Positions 26,023 to 36,353 of a DNA stretch of 64,000 bases are shown piece after piece. A program made the position numbers and the translations under genes. The number at the start of each line of letters is the position of its first letter. Within the stretch, counting starts at the first letter, position 1. The DNA is from Asticcacaulis sp. (GTDB taxonomy: Bacteria > Pseudomonadota > Alphaproteobacteria > Caulobacterales > Caulobacteraceae): assembly GCA_024707255.1 (NCBI GenBank), contig JANQAC010000001.1, forward strand, positions 1,798,001-1,862,000, written 5' to 3'. The notes under the pieces were generated by a model. It saw only the letters and a program-made list of their open reading frames with translations, was not told where the DNA came from and did no database searches.

Positions 26023-26157
26023 CCCCACCACCATTTCGCTACGCTTATGGTCCCCCTCCCCAACACGTTGGGGAGGTATAAAACTGGTTTTTTCTTAAGC
26101 CTCCCCGGCTGTGCCGGGGAGCGAGGACCGCGCCCGTCTTCGGGCGGGGTGGTGGGG
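26023..26157. repeat. Composite palindromic intergenic element (CCTCCCC type)
   Basis: The outer arms CCCCACCACC (26023-) and GGTGGTGGGG (-26157) enclose two hairpins, CTCCCCAACACGTTGGGGAG and CTCCCCGGCTGTGCCGGGGAG, plus CGCCCGTCTTCGGGCG. It uses the same GGGGAGG vocabulary as the element at 5541-5688. It lies just beyond the dinB stop and ahead of moaA. Confidence 0.8.
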
Positions 26158-26225
26158 TTTCTTACTTCTTCTACCATCCATTTCCTCAGCTTGTTATTTC
26201 GCAGATGCGGGACTAGACTGGCCTC

Positions 26226-27248
26226 ATGTCTTCGCGTCCTGCATTGATCGATGGATTTGGCCGCCGCCTCAGCTATGTGCGGCTGTCGGTGACGGATCGC
26301 TGCGACCTGCGCTGCACCTACTGCATGAGCGAGCGCCAGACCTTCCTCCCGCGCAAGGATCTGCTCAGTTTCGAGGAAATGGAGCGCCTCAGCCTGTTCC
26401 TGATCGACAGCGGCGTCGAGCGCCTGCGCATTACCGGCGGCGAACCTCTGGTGCGCAAGGGCGTGCTTGAATTCATCACCCGGCTTGGCCGGCAGGTGCA
26501 TGAGGGGCGCCTGAAGGAACTCACGCTGACGACCAATGGCACCTTGCTTGAAGGCGCCGCGCCGGTACTGGCTGCGGCGGGGATCAGGCGCATCAATGTG
26601 TCGTGCGACAGCCTGAAGCCGGAAGTCTATCGCCGCATCACGCGCGGCGGCGACCTCGGCAAGGTACTGGCGGGGATACAGGCGGCGCAATCCGCAGGTA
26701 TCCATATTAAGCTCAATGTTGTGGCCCTGGCCGAGGATAACCGCGCTGAAATTCCCGATATCATCCACTTTGCCCATGCGCGCGGCATGGATGTATCTCT
26801 CATTGAGACCATGCCGCTGGGCGATGAGATTTCAGGCCGCGAGGCGCAGTTCGTTTCCTTGAAAGATGTGTTGGCGGATTTGCGCAGTTTCTGGCAGGTC
26901 GAGGGTGTCAGCGATACGACCGGCGGGCCAGCGCGTTATTATCGCATCGCGGAGACAGGGGGCAAACTCGGCCTGATTACGCCGCTCAGCCATAATTTCT
27001 GCGACACCTGCAATCGTGTGCGCATTACCTGCACCGGCCAGCTTTACATGTGCCTTGGCCAGGACGACCATGTCGATCTGCGCGCGGCGCTGCGTGAGGA
27101 TACCACGAATGCTGGCCTTCAGGCGGCGCTGGGGGACGCCCTGGCGCACAAGCCGAAGGCGCATGATTTCTTCATTGCCGAGGTCGGGCTGGCGCAACCG
27201 GAGCGTTCGCACGCGCCGGCGCGGACGATGTCTCTCACGGGTGGTTGA
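26226..27248 (+). CDS. moaA: GTP 3',8-cyclase (molybdenum cofactor biosynthesis)
   Basis: 340 residues. Radical-SAM enzyme for the first step of molybdopterin synthesis. The SAM cluster motif is DRCDLRCTYCMSE (C-x3-C-x2-C), followed by LRITGGEPLVRKG. The second cluster is in FCDTCNRVRITCTGQLYMCL. The protein ends in the GG pair needed for catalysis (MSLTGG). Its 3' end overlaps mobA, transcribed the opposite way, by 14 bp. Confidence 0.96.
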   Translation: MSSRPALIDGFGRRLSYVRLSVTDRCDLRCTYCMSERQTFLPRKDLLSFEEMERLSLFLIDSGVERLRITGGEPLVRKGVLEFITRLGRQVHEGRLKELTLTTNGTLLEGAAPVLAAAGIRRINVSCDSLKPEVYRRITRGGDLGKVLAGIQAAQSAGIHIKLNVVALAEDNRAEIPDIIHFAHARGMDVSLIETMPLGDEISGREAQFVSLKDVLADLRSFWQVEGVSDTTGGPARYYRIAETGGKLGLITPLSHNFCDTCNRVRITCTGQLYMCLGQDDHVDLRAALREDTTNAGLQAALGDALAHKPKAHDFFIAEVGLAQPERSHAPARTMSLTGG

Positions 27249-27795
27249 TATTGGCGAAGGCCGCGTCATCGGACACCGGAACCGTTCGCACATTCTGGCT
27301 GGCCAGGAACCGCATCACCGCCAGCCCGCCTTCGGTCTTTTGCAGGGCCTCGCGCAGGGCCTCGGCGACCGATACCCGCCACAGGGCGCATAGCGGATAG
27401 TCGCGTTCGCCCTTGAAATAGACGATATCGGCCGGCGGGGCGGCCAGAAGCTGCGCCACCATGTCTTCCGGCAGTGCGGGCATGTCGCACGGCGCGGTGA
27501 TGACTTGGGCATCGCCGACCGCCCTTGCCATTACCAGCGCGCTCAGGACACCCGTCAGCGGCCCCAGGTCAATCAGGTCCGGGGCATCGAAGATCAGCGG
27601 CAGGCCGAGGCATGACAGGGGCAGGATGAGGGGGGACTCTTTTGCGCCGGCATTGATGACAAGACCGCGCACCTGGGGCTTTAGGCGGGCGATCAGGGTT
27701 TCGATCAGAGTGGAATGACCATAAGGCGCAAAAGGCTTGTTGCCGCCCATGCGTTTGCCCTTGCCGCCGGCCAGGAGTACGAGTTGTGGTGTCAT
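27235..27795 (-). CDS. mobA: Molybdenum cofactor guanylyltransferase
   Basis: 186 residues. The nucleotidyltransferase start LLAGGKGKRMGGNKPFAPYG has the G-x-R-M-G-G-x-K signature. It continues with FDAPDLIDLGPLTGVLSAL and ITAPCDMPALPEDMV, where Asp binds magnesium. The enzyme attaches GMP to molybdopterin, making the cofactor used by DMSO-reductase-family enzymes. It is convergent with moaA. No molybdoenzyme gene lies in this window apart from the MOSC protein at 43959. Confidence 0.92.
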   Translation of the reverse strand: MTPQLVLLAGGKGKRMGGNKPFAPYGHSTLIETLIARLKPQVRGLVINAGAKESPLILPLSCLGLPLIFDAPDLIDLGPLTGVLSALVMARAVGDAQVITAPCDMPALPEDMVAQLLAAPPADIVYFKGERDYPLCALWRVSVAEALREALQKTEGGLAVMRFLASQNVRTVPVSDDAAFANINHP

Positions 27796-28011
27796 GATAT
27801 GCCGGTCTGATGCTTTGGCTGCGGGTGTAAAGGCCCAGTTTAAGCCCTAAGCGCCTGAATTATAACCCTCCTTATGGGTTTTTTATAAGGCATATCCGGC
27901 TCCTTATTGGATGCTTATGCGGGCGCCCTATAGGGTTTTTGACAATCGGATGAACGGCCAGGCAGTCCGCCTGACCGCCAAGGGGCATGGCACAGGGGGC
28001 ATGGAAGGCGA

Positions 28012-31000
28012 ATGAACAGAGGCAAGACCGGACGGTTAGGCAAACAATTCAGAATGGACATGAGCGTATCGCTCGGCCTGTCCGTGGTCGCTGTCTTCTT
28101 TTTCATCAGCGGGATTATTTCATACGTCAATATTCAGACCCTGAACCGGGACAGCGAGCAGATATCCCATACGCATGAAGTCCTGCTGGGGCTGAACAAT
28201 ATCCTCTCCACGATGAAGGATGCCGAAACCGGCCAGCGCGGTTTCGTCATCACCGGTCAGGAAAGCTATCTGGACCCTTATAATGACGCCTTGACCGGCA
28301 TCGAGGAGCAGGTTCTGCGCATCGAGCAACTGACCCGTGACAATCCGGATCAGCAACGCCGTATCGCGCCGTTGAAATCGCACATCGCCGCCAAGCTCCA
28401 GGAACTGAGCACGGTCATCGAGATGCGCCGCAGTGATGGCGTGCAGGCGGCCATGGCGCGCGTGGCTACCAATCGCGGCAAGGAAGACATGGATGCCATC
28501 CGCGCCCAGGTCGCTGTGATGCAGACCACGGAAAGCGGCCTGCGAAAGACGCGTGTCGCCGAGATGGATGCCGCTTACGATACGGCGGTCGCCAGTATTT
28601 CGGTCACCGCCCTGATCGGTGTCCTGCTGTCGATCGCCATTACCATCATGATCAGCCGCGCCTCGGCCATGCGTCGCCGGGAGGAATGGCTGCAGGCCGG
28701 CCAAGTCGGGTTATCCGCCGCCATGATGGGCGAGCAGAGACTGGATCAACTGGGCCACAGCATTCTGGCCTTTCTCACGGAGTATGCCCACGCCAGCGCC
28801 GGTGCCTTCTATGCCCTGACCGATGGCGCCTATCGCCGGATGTCCACGGTGGGGGTGCCGGAGCAGGCGCCAGTGCCGGTGACGTTCACAGCGAAGGATG
28901 GCCTGCTCGGCCGGCCGTCAGCGAAGGCAAGGCGATCATGCTGCGAGACCTGCCCGCCACTGATGAGAACCATCATCTGTCGGTCGGCGCCGCGCTGGGC
29001 CAGTGGCGGCCGCGTCACCTGCTGGTGGCGCCGGCCAAGGCGGAACGCCGGGTGGATGCGGTCATCGAGCTTGGTTTCGTGGAGCCCGTTTCCGACCTGA
29101 CGCTTGATTTGATGGCGCGGGTCTCTGAATCCATCAGCATCGCCGTGCAGACGGCCAATTACCGGGCCAACCTGCAAAACCTGCTGGAAGAAACGCAGCG
29201 CCAGTCCGAGGAACTGCAAAGCCAGGGCGAGGAACTGCGCGTCAATAACGAGGAACTGGAAGAGCAGGGGCGGGCGCTCAAGGAATCGCATTTCCGCCTC
29301 GAACAGCAGCAGGCCGAGCTGGAACAGACCAATTCACAACTGGAAGAACAGACCGCCGCGCTTGAGCGCCAGAAAGAAGACCTGGCGCGTTCGACGAAGG
29401 AGATCGAAGCCAAGGCGCACGAACTGGAGCAGGCAAGCCGCTACAAGTCCGACTTCCTGGCCAACATGTCGCACGAACTGCGCACCCCGCTCAATTCGTC
29501 GCTGATCCTCGCCAAACTGCTGGGGGATAATCCGGACGGCAACCTGACCGAGGAGCAGGTCAAATTCGCACAGACCATCCAGTCCTCCGGCAATGACCTG
29601 CTGGCTCTGATCAATGACATTCTTGACCTGTCGAAGATCGAGGCCGGGCAGATGGAAATCCGTCCGGAAAGCCTGTCTCTGGCGCGCCTCATGAAGGACA
29701 TGCAGCGTACCTTCGATCCGGTCGCCGCGCAAAAGGGCCTGAGCTTCAACACCAAGATCGCCAAGGACCTGCCGGATACCATCGAAACCGATCGTCAACG
29801 CCTGGAGCAGGTGCTGAAAAACCTGCTGTCGAACGCTTTCAAGTTCACCGAAAGCGGTTCGGTCGAACTGGCCCTGTCAACGGACGCAGACGACCAGGTG
29901 ATCATGGCGGTCACCGATACCGGTATAGGTATTTCCTCGGATCATCAGGCGGCGATATTCGAAGCCTTCCGGCAGGCGGACGGCACGATCAGCCGCAAAT
30001 ATGGCGGCACCGGTCTTGGTCTGTCGATCTCGCGCGAACTGACCCGCCTGCTCGGCGGCGCCATCGCCCTGAAAAGCACGCCGGGCAAGGGCTCGACCTT
30101 CGCCCTGACCCTGCCGCTCGCCTATGATCCGGCCCATGTCACCACCGGTCTGATCACGCCGCTGCTTGGCAGCGCATCCGAAGGCGACAGCCCTGTTGTG
30201 GCCGAAACGGCGCCGGTCGTCACCGGTAAGGCGACGAAAAAGCCCCTGCCCCCCGGCCGGGTGCAGGATGACCGAGACCGGCTCGATCCGAAGCGCCGCA
30301 CCATTCTGGTGGTCGAGGATGATGTGTCGTTCGCCGGAATCCTTTACGAACTGGCCCATGGTCAGGATTTCCTCTGTCTCGTCGCCACCTCGGCCGAGGA
30401 AGCCCTGGAAATGGTCAAGCAATATACCCCGGCCGCCGTGGTGCTCGATATCGGCCTGCCGGATCATTCCGGCCTGTCGGTGCTCGATCGCCTGAAGCGC
30501 GACAACCGCACCCGCCACATTCCCGTCCATGTCGTTTCAGGCAGTGATTACCAGCATACAGCCCTGTCGCTGGGCGCCGTCGGCTACATGCTGAAACCGG
30601 TCAAACGCGATGAACTGGTCGATGCTTTCAAGTCGCTGGAAAATCGCCTGAGCCAGCAGATGCGCCGGGTTCTGATTGTCGAGGACGACGAAGTCCAGCG
30701 CGACAGCGTGTCCCGCCTGTTGAAATCGAACGATACCGAGACCATAGCCGTCGGCACGGCGGCGGAATGCCTGGACCTGCTCAAGAGGCAAACTTTTGAC
30801 TGCATGGTACTCGATCTCACCCTGCCGGACGCCACCGGCTATTCGCTGTTGGAGACCCTTTCACAGGAAGACGCCTATGCCTTCCCGCCGGTCATCGTCT
30901 ATACCGGCCGCGACCTCTCTTACGATGACGAGCAGAAGCTGCGCCGCTATTCGTCCTCCATCATCATCAAGGGCGCCAAGTCGCCGGAGCGGCTGCTCGA

Positions 31001-31487
31001 TGAGGTGACGCTTTTCCTGCACCAGGTCGTCTCCGAGCTGTCTCCGGAACAGCAGAGCCTGCTCAAAAAGGCCAAAAACCGCGACGCCATGCTGGAAGGC
31101 CGCCGCATCCTGGTGGTCGAGGATGATGTCCGCAATGTCTATGCCGTCACCAATATCTTCGAGCCCCTGGGCGCCGTGGTCTCGATCGCGCGCAATGGCC
31201 GCGAGGCGCTCGACCTGCTGGAAAAGACCAATGACCGCAAAGACAGCGACAGCGCCATAGACCTGGTGCTGATGGACGTCATGATGCCGGAAATGGACGG
31301 CCTCACCGCCACGCGCGAAATACGCAAGCGCAAGGACTGGGCGAAACTACCGGTCATCATGCTGACCGCCAAGGCGATGAAGGACGATCAGGAGCGCTGC
31401 CTCGACGCCGGCGCCAATGATTACATGGCCAAGCCGCTCGATGTCGAAAAGCTCATTTCACTGGTGCGGGTATGGATGCCGAGGTAA
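28012..31487 (+). CDS. CHASE3-GAF-histidine kinase with three receivers (one-base frameshift near 28914)
   Basis: Two overlapping open frames (28012-29100 and 28686-31487) form one protein of about 1158 residues if one G is restored in GGCCGGCC (28909-28916). Order: membrane helix, CHASE3 ([20 protein letters not shown]), second helix ([17 protein letters not shown]), GAF-like region, then a long Gln/Glu-rich coiled coil ([20 protein letters not shown]) at about 390-460. The H-box follows ([16 protein letters not shown], His about 487), then the ATPase domain ([18 protein letters not shown]). The three receivers have phosphoacceptors in [24 protein letters not shown] and [12 protein letters not shown]. 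It is first in an operon with CheR and CheB genes. Confidence 0.88.
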
Positions 31488-32332
31488 CAGACGTGACGCC
31501 CGCCGGGACTGTGAAAACGGAGGATATCGAAATCCGGCTGCTGCTGGAAGCTATTTTCCGCAGATATCACTATGACTTTCGCGGCTATGCCATGGCTTCG
31601 GTCAAGCGCCGCCTGATCCAGGCGCGCGAACATTTCCACTGCCAGACCTTCTCCGCTCTGCAGGATATGATCCTGCACGATCCCGGCATGATGACGGCCA
31701 TGCTGCCCTATCTGACGGTGCAGGTCTCCGAACTGTTCCGCGACCCGCTCTATTTCAAGGCGATCCGCGAAAAGGTGGTGCCGCACCTGAAGACCTACCC
31801 GTCGCTCAAGGTGTGGATCGCCGGATGCAGCACGGGCGAGGAACTCTACTCCTTCGCCATCCTGTTCCGCGAGGAGGGGCTGTTCGACCGCACCCTGTTC
31901 TACGCCACCGACATAAATCACGATGCGCTGAAAAAAGCCGAGGCCGGGGTCTACAGCCTCGACCGCATCAAGCTGTTTACCGAGAACCATCGCCTCTCCG
32001 GCGGCAAGGGGTCGCTGTCGGATTACTACAACGCCGCCTATGGCGCGGCGTCGTTCGATAAGTCTTTGCGTAAAAATGTCGTCTTTTCCGACCACAGCCT
32101 GGCCACCGATGCGGTGTTTGCGGAGACCCAGATGGTCTCATGCCGCAATGTGCTGATCTATTTCGATCGTGAATTGCAGGACCGCGCCATCAGCCTCTTC
32201 AAAGGCTCGCTGACGCGCAAAGGCTTTCTCGGCCTGGGATCCAAGGAGACCCTGCGCTTTTCCTCCAGCGCCGATGCCTTCAGCGATTTCGCACATGATG
32301 AGCGCATCTATCAGAAGCGGGATGTGACATGA
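31472..32332 (+). CDS. CheR-type glutamate O-methyltransferase
   Basis: 286 residues, overlapping the kinase gene by 16 bp. An N-terminal helical domain ([20 protein letters not shown]) precedes the SAM-binding domain with [28 protein letters not shown] and the closing [15 protein letters not shown], all classic CheR motifs. In chemotaxis CheR methylates receptor glutamates with SAM. No receptor, CheA or CheW is encoded here, so the substrate is open; the coiled coil of the upstream kinase is a candidate. Confidence 0.9.
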   Translation: MDAEVTDVTPAGTVKTEDIEIRLLLEAIFRRYHYDFRGYAMASVKRRLIQAREHFHCQTFSALQDMILHDPGMMTAMLPYLTVQVSELFRDPLYFKAIREKVVPHLKTYPSLKVWIAGCSTGEELYSFAILFREEGLFDRTLFYATDINHDALKKAEAGVYSLDRIKLFTENHRLSGGKGSLSDYYNAAYGAASFDKSLRKNVVFSDHSLATDAVFAETQMVSCRNVLIYFDRELQDRAISLFKGSLTRKGFLGLGSKETLRFSSSADAFSDFAHDERIYQKRDVT

Positions 32333-32934
32333 GCATATCTGCCAGAAGTCAGCCCTCGCCCAGGGAAGCGGCACCGCAGGCGGTGGTGATCGGCGTATCG
32401 GCCGGCGGCCTGAACGCGCTGTCGGCCATCCTGCCGCAACTGCCGGCCGATTATCCCCTGCCGGTCATGATCGTCATCCATCTGCCGCCGGACCGCGACA
32501 GCGTGGTCGCCGAACTGTTTGATGAAAAATGCGCCCTGACCGTGCGCGAAGCCGAGGACAAGGAAGATATCCTGCCGGGACATGTCTATTTCGCCCCGCC
32601 CGACTACCATCTGCTGGTCGAGGCCGATCATCGCCTGTCGCTCTCTTCCGAGGAGCCGGTGCTGTTTTCGCGGCCATCGGTCGATGTGCTGTTCGAGACG
32701 GCGGCCGATGTCTATGGCGAGGGCCTGATCGGTGTCATCCTGACCGGCGCCAACCCGGACGGTGCGGCGGGCCTGAAGGCGGTCATGACCGCCGGCGGCA
32801 GGGGGCTGGTCCAGCGGCCTGATCTGTCCTACGCCAGCGCCATGCCGGAAGCCGCCCTCGAATTCAGCCCCCAGGCCGAGGCCCTCAGCCTGGAACAGAT
32901 CGCCGAAAGGCTGCGGGAGGCGGCATCGTCATGA
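32329..32934 (+). CDS. CheB-type methylesterase domain protein without receiver
   Basis: 201 residues, ATGA overlap with cheR and with the next gene. The triad is in place: Ser in VVIGVSAGGLNAL, His in IVIHLPPDRDS and Asp in GVILTGANPDGAAGLKAV. HVYFAPPDYHLLVE is the CheB active-site loop. Classical CheB has an N-terminal receiver that inhibits the esterase; it is absent here, so activity would be constitutive or controlled in trans, perhaps by the receivers encoded next door. Confidence 0.9.
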   Translation: MSISARSQPSPREAAPQAVVIGVSAGGLNALSAILPQLPADYPLPVMIVIHLPPDRDSVVAELFDEKCALTVREAEDKEDILPGHVYFAPPDYHLLVEADHRLSLSSEEPVLFSRPSVDVLFETAADVYGEGLIGVILTGANPDGAAGLKAVMTAGGRGLVQRPDLSYASAMPEAALEFSPQAEALSLEQIAERLREAASS

Positions 32935-34562
32935 ATCCTGCCCATGTCCCCGTGCCGATCCTGATTGTTGATGACCTGCCGGAAAACCTGCTGTCGCTGG
33001 AAGCGGTGCTGCGCCGCGATGGACTGGAATTCATCAAGGCGCGGTCCGGCACTGAGGCGCTGGAAATCCTGCTGCGTCAGGAAGTGGCGCTCGCCCTGCT
33101 GGATGTCCAGATGCCGGAGATGGATGGCTTCGAACTGGCCGAGACCATGCGCGGGTCCGAACGCACGCGGCGCATCCCGATCATCTTCCTGACGGCGGGT
33201 GTCACCGACCGGGCGCGGCGCTTCCGCGGATATGAGGCCGGCGCGGTCGATTTTCTCGAAAAGCCGATCGAGGCCGATATCCTGCGCTCCAAGGTCGCGG
33301 TGTTTTCCGAGCTGTACCTGCAACGCCGGCAACTGGCCGTGCAGCGCGACAACCTGAAAGCCTTTGCCGAGGAAAACCTGCGCCTGCTGAAGGAAAGTCG
33401 TGATAACGCCCAGGCGCTGAAAGAGGCCGATATCCGCAAGGACGAATTCCTGGCCACCCTGGCGCATGAACTGCGCAATCCGCTGGCGCCGATCCGCAAC
33501 GGCCTGCAAATCCTGCGCATGGCCCCGGAAGGCCCGCGTGCCGAAGAGGTGCGCGGCATGATGGATCGCCAGCTCACCCACATGGTGCGCCTGATCGACG
33601 ACTTGCTTGATGTGTCGCGGGTGTCGCGGGGGCGCATCGACCTGCGCAAGGCCAGGATGAGCCTTCAGTCGGCGGTTCAGTCGGCGCTGGAAACCTCGCG
33701 GCCATTGATTGAGGATAACAGGCACAAACTGATCCTCGATATTCCGGCAGAACCGCTGTGGGTGGAGGGCGACCTGACGCGCCTGGCGCAGGTGGTTTCC
33801 AACCTGCTCAACAATGCCGCCAAATATACGCCGCCCGGCGGTGAAATCCGGCTGACAATGCGGGCGCATGAAGGGCAGGCCGATATCGAGGTCGCCGATA
33901 ATGGCCCGGGTATCGATCCCGACATGCTGCCGCGGGTCTTCGACCTGTTCACTCAGGCCGACCGCCATCTCGATCGCTCGCAGGGCGGGCTCGGTATCGG
34001 CCTGGCGCTGGTCAGCAAGTTGGTGGAAATGCACGGCGGCGCCAGCCGGGCGGTCAGTGAAGGCGCCGGCAAGGGCAGCACCTTTACGATCAGCCTGCCC
34101 CTGATGGATACGCAGGAGGAAAGCGCCGATGAGGGGTTGCGGAAAAAACAAACAAAAGAAGCCTCGCCGCTCAAGGTGCTGATCGTCGATGACAATGTCG
34201 ATTCCGCCCAGACCAGCCTGTGGATGCTTGACCTGATGGGGCACAGGGGTATGGTGGCGCACGAGGGCATCCGCGCCCTTGAGATGGCCCGTGAGCAGAC
34301 GCCCGATGTCGTGCTGCTGGATATCGGAATGCCGGGCATGGATGGTTATGAGGTCTGCCGGCAACTCCGGCAGATGCCCGAAATGAAAAACAAAACCGTG
34401 ATCGCCCAGACCGGATGGGGCCAGGAAAGCGATCGCCAGAAGGCGTTTGCGGCCGGTTTTGACCATCACATCACCAAGCCGGTGAGTCTTGACCTGCTGA
34501 CCCAATTGTTGGCGGATATACGTCTCACCGCAGCAAAAGCCGGAGACCCGCAACATGGCTGA
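32931..34562 (+). CDS. Hybrid histidine kinase, receiver-HisKA-HATPase-receiver
   Basis: 543 residues, cytosolic. Receiver 1 (about 6-120) carries [13 protein letters not shown] and EKPI. A helix leads into the H-box [20 protein letters not shown], then the ATPase domain ([40 protein letters not shown]). Receiver 2 (about 415-535) carries [20 protein letters not shown]. The H-box wording [10 protein letters not shown] is that of kinases often linked to CheB/CheR modules. Its last receiver is closely similar to the separate receiver encoded next, indicating duplication. Confidence 0.92.
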   Translation: MNPAHVPVPILIVDDLPENLLSLEAVLRRDGLEFIKARSGTEALEILLRQEVALALLDVQMPEMDGFELAETMRGSERTRRIPIIFLTAGVTDRARRFRGYEAGAVDFLEKPIEADILRSKVAVFSELYLQRRQLAVQRDNLKAFAEENLRLLKESRDNAQALKEADIRKDEFLATLAHELRNPLAPIRNGLQILRMAPEGPRAEEVRGMMDRQLTHMVRLIDDLLDVSRVSRGRIDLRKARMSLQSAVQSALETSRPLIEDNRHKLILDIPAEPLWVEGDLTRLAQVVSNLLNNAAKYTPPGGEIRLTMRAHEGQADIEVADNGPGIDPDMLPRVFDLFTQADRHLDRSQGGLGIGLALVSKLVEMHGGASRAVSEGAGKGSTFTISLPLMDTQEESADEGLRKKQTKEASPLKVLIVDDNVDSAQTSLWMLDLMGHRGMVAHEGIRALEMAREQTPDVVLLDIGMPGMDGYEVCRQLRQMPEMKNKTVIAQTGWGQESDRQKAFAAGFDHHITKPVSLDLLTQLLADIRLTAAKAGDPQHG

Positions 34563-34962
34563 CGGACCAGGTAAGGCAAATAACGGGAATGGGCCCATGC
34601 GCATCATGATCGTCGAGGACAACGAAGCCCTGGCGCAGACCACCGGCTGGCTGGTCGAAATGATCGGCTATGATTACCGGCTGGCGGCGAACGGCCAGGA
34701 GGCCATCGCCACCTATCCGGAGTACAGGCCGGATGTCTTCATGATCGATATCGGCCTGCCGGGCATGAACGGTTACGACCTCTGCCGCGAACTGAAATCA
34801 CGCACCGATATAGGCAAAGCCGTCTTTATCGCCCAGACCGGCTGGGGTGAGGCCGAGCATCGTCGCATGACGGCGGAGGCCGGTTTCGATCATCACCTGG
34901 TCAAGCCACTTTACCTTGAGACATTGGAAGCCGTACTCAGTGAAATCGCCAAAGCCAGGTAG
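34555..34962 (+). CDS. Single-domain response regulator
   Basis: 135 residues, overlapping the kinase by eight bases. One receiver: IMIVEDNEALAQTTG, phosphoacceptor in VFMIDIGLPGMNGYDLCREL, IAQTGWGEAEH and LVKPLYLE. It matches the C-terminal receiver of the preceding kinase ([28 protein letters not shown]) almost motif for motif, so it is a recent copy. Without an output domain it probably acts as a phosphate sink or shuttle in the five-gene system. Confidence 0.9.
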   Translation: MADGPGKANNGNGPMRIMIVEDNEALAQTTGWLVEMIGYDYRLAANGQEAIATYPEYRPDVFMIDIGLPGMNGYDLCRELKSRTDIGKAVFIAQTGWGEAEHRRMTAEAGFDHHLVKPLYLETLEAVLSEIAKAR

Positions 34963-35072
34963 ATTTCCATCCTTGGACGATTAGTACGCAGCCTGCGCTT
35001 GCGGACCTCGGCGGCCCCGTACAAGTGTACCCGCGTCGCTAGCCGGCTAGCACTGGCCTCAAGGCTGGAAAT
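34963..35072. repeat. Intergenic hairpin element with internal palindromes
   Basis: The ends ATTTCCATCCTTG (34963-34975) and CAAGGCTGGAAAT (35060-35072) are inverted repeats matching at 12 of 13 bases. Inside lies GCTAGCCGGCTAGC (35038-35051), a perfect 14-bp palindrome, plus a shorter GTAC-flanked one. It begins at the stop codon of the receiver gene and lies between convergent genes, so it may end both transcripts, but it lacks T-runs. Confidence 0.6.
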
Positions 35073-35107
35073 TTACCGCATCGGCGTGGAATACGGTGCG
35101 GAAAATA

Positions 35108-36353
35108 TCAGCCCACCTTAATCTGAAAATGGAAACAGGCGCCGCCCAGCGGATCAGGGCGATGTGCCTGCGGCGGGGCCAGCACAAGCGCGCTCCCGTG
35201 GCCGGCGATAATCTGCTTGGCCAGGCTGAGGCCCACGCCGGTGCCAGTCGCCTTGGTGGAATAAAACGGCATGAAGACCTGATCGGCGCTTTCCGCCGGG
35301 ATGCCCTTACCGGAATCCTCTATCTCGAACAGCACGGTCTCGCCGTCATGTTTCAGCCGCAGGCGGACGCGCGGATCGGGCTTTTCCAGCGCGGCTTGCG
35401 CGCCATTGTTGAGCAGATTGCAAACCCCCAGCCACATCTGGTCCTCGTCCATCATCAGCGACAGGTCATTTTCGACGACTTCGGTCTCGAAGCGCACCCC
35501 CTTGTCGCTCCACTGCGCCTCGAAACTTTCGCACAGCACTTCGAGCCACAGTTTCAGGCCGCAGGACCGGATGACGGGCGGCGGCAGGCGCGTCAGGGCG
35601 CGATAGGCGTTGATGAAATCGGTCAGGCCCTCCGTGCGCGCCACTACGCGTTCCAGCGCCTTCATCGCTGCCGCACGCGAGTCCGGCGTGTCGTCGCCCA
35701 GCAGGTCGAGCGCGCTCTTGCTCATCGAGGGCCACGGGCGTCAGGGCGTTCATCAGTTCGTGGTTCAGCACCTTCAGCAGATCGCGCAGGGCATTGGCCT
35801 CGGCGGCACGGACATCGGCCGAGATATCGGTCAGGACCGCGAGATGCGACAGGTGATCCGCCTCTTCCATTTCGGCGATATGCACCGCGAAGGTCTGGCC
35901 CTTCCATTTGATCTGTGAGGCCATGCCGGCCGTGCCCAGCGGAGCGGCGCCGGAGGTATCGTCCAGAAGCGCCCGGCGCGCCGCCACCGGCAGGGCGTAG
36001 GAGACATCGAACAGATTACGAGCGGCCCGGTTGACCGCGATGAGCTGGCCGTTATCCGGTTGCAGCAGGAGCGGGGCAGGTGTCTGGTCCAGCAGCACCT
36101 GCAGACGCCGGCGGCTCAGTTCGGCGGTGAAAATCGCGCCCGGCTGGCTGCGTTTCAGCCGGTCGCGGCCAAGCACAAGGGCGCTGTGGCTGAGGCCAAG
36201 CCAGGCGAGGGTGACCGCCCCCAGTCCGCAGACCAGCGCGCTGGCATAAAGACCGCGCGTCAGGGCCAGCCAGCCGAAGCCGCCCAGCACGAAGACGCCG
36301 GCCTGCGCCATCAGGGGCCAGATAACCGGCGGCATGGCGCGTTTAAAGACCAT
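35108..36353 (-). CDS. NtrY-like membrane histidine kinase (one-base frameshift at 35729-35731)
   Basis: Two overlapping frames (36353-35466 and 35725-35108) join if the GGG at 35729-35731 is read as GG; the product is then about 415 residues. Two or three N-terminal membrane helices precede a PAS-like region (LLQPDNGQLIAVNRAARNLF). The H-box LKVLNHELMNALTPVAS spans the break and is followed by FEIEDSGKGIPAES and GTGVGLSLAKQI. The wording resembles the NtrY/PrrB-like sensors. Start overlaps the stop of the response regulator gene, so they form one operon. Confidence 0.85.

Noticed and set aside
32829..34643. 604-codon minus-strand open frame
   Set aside because: It is antisense to the receiver-kinase-receiver gene and has no domain or ribosome site.
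34963..35100. tRNA or rRNA fragment in the structured gap
   Set aside because: No cloverleaf, anticodon arm or CCA end could be built, and no rRNA match is apparent to me.
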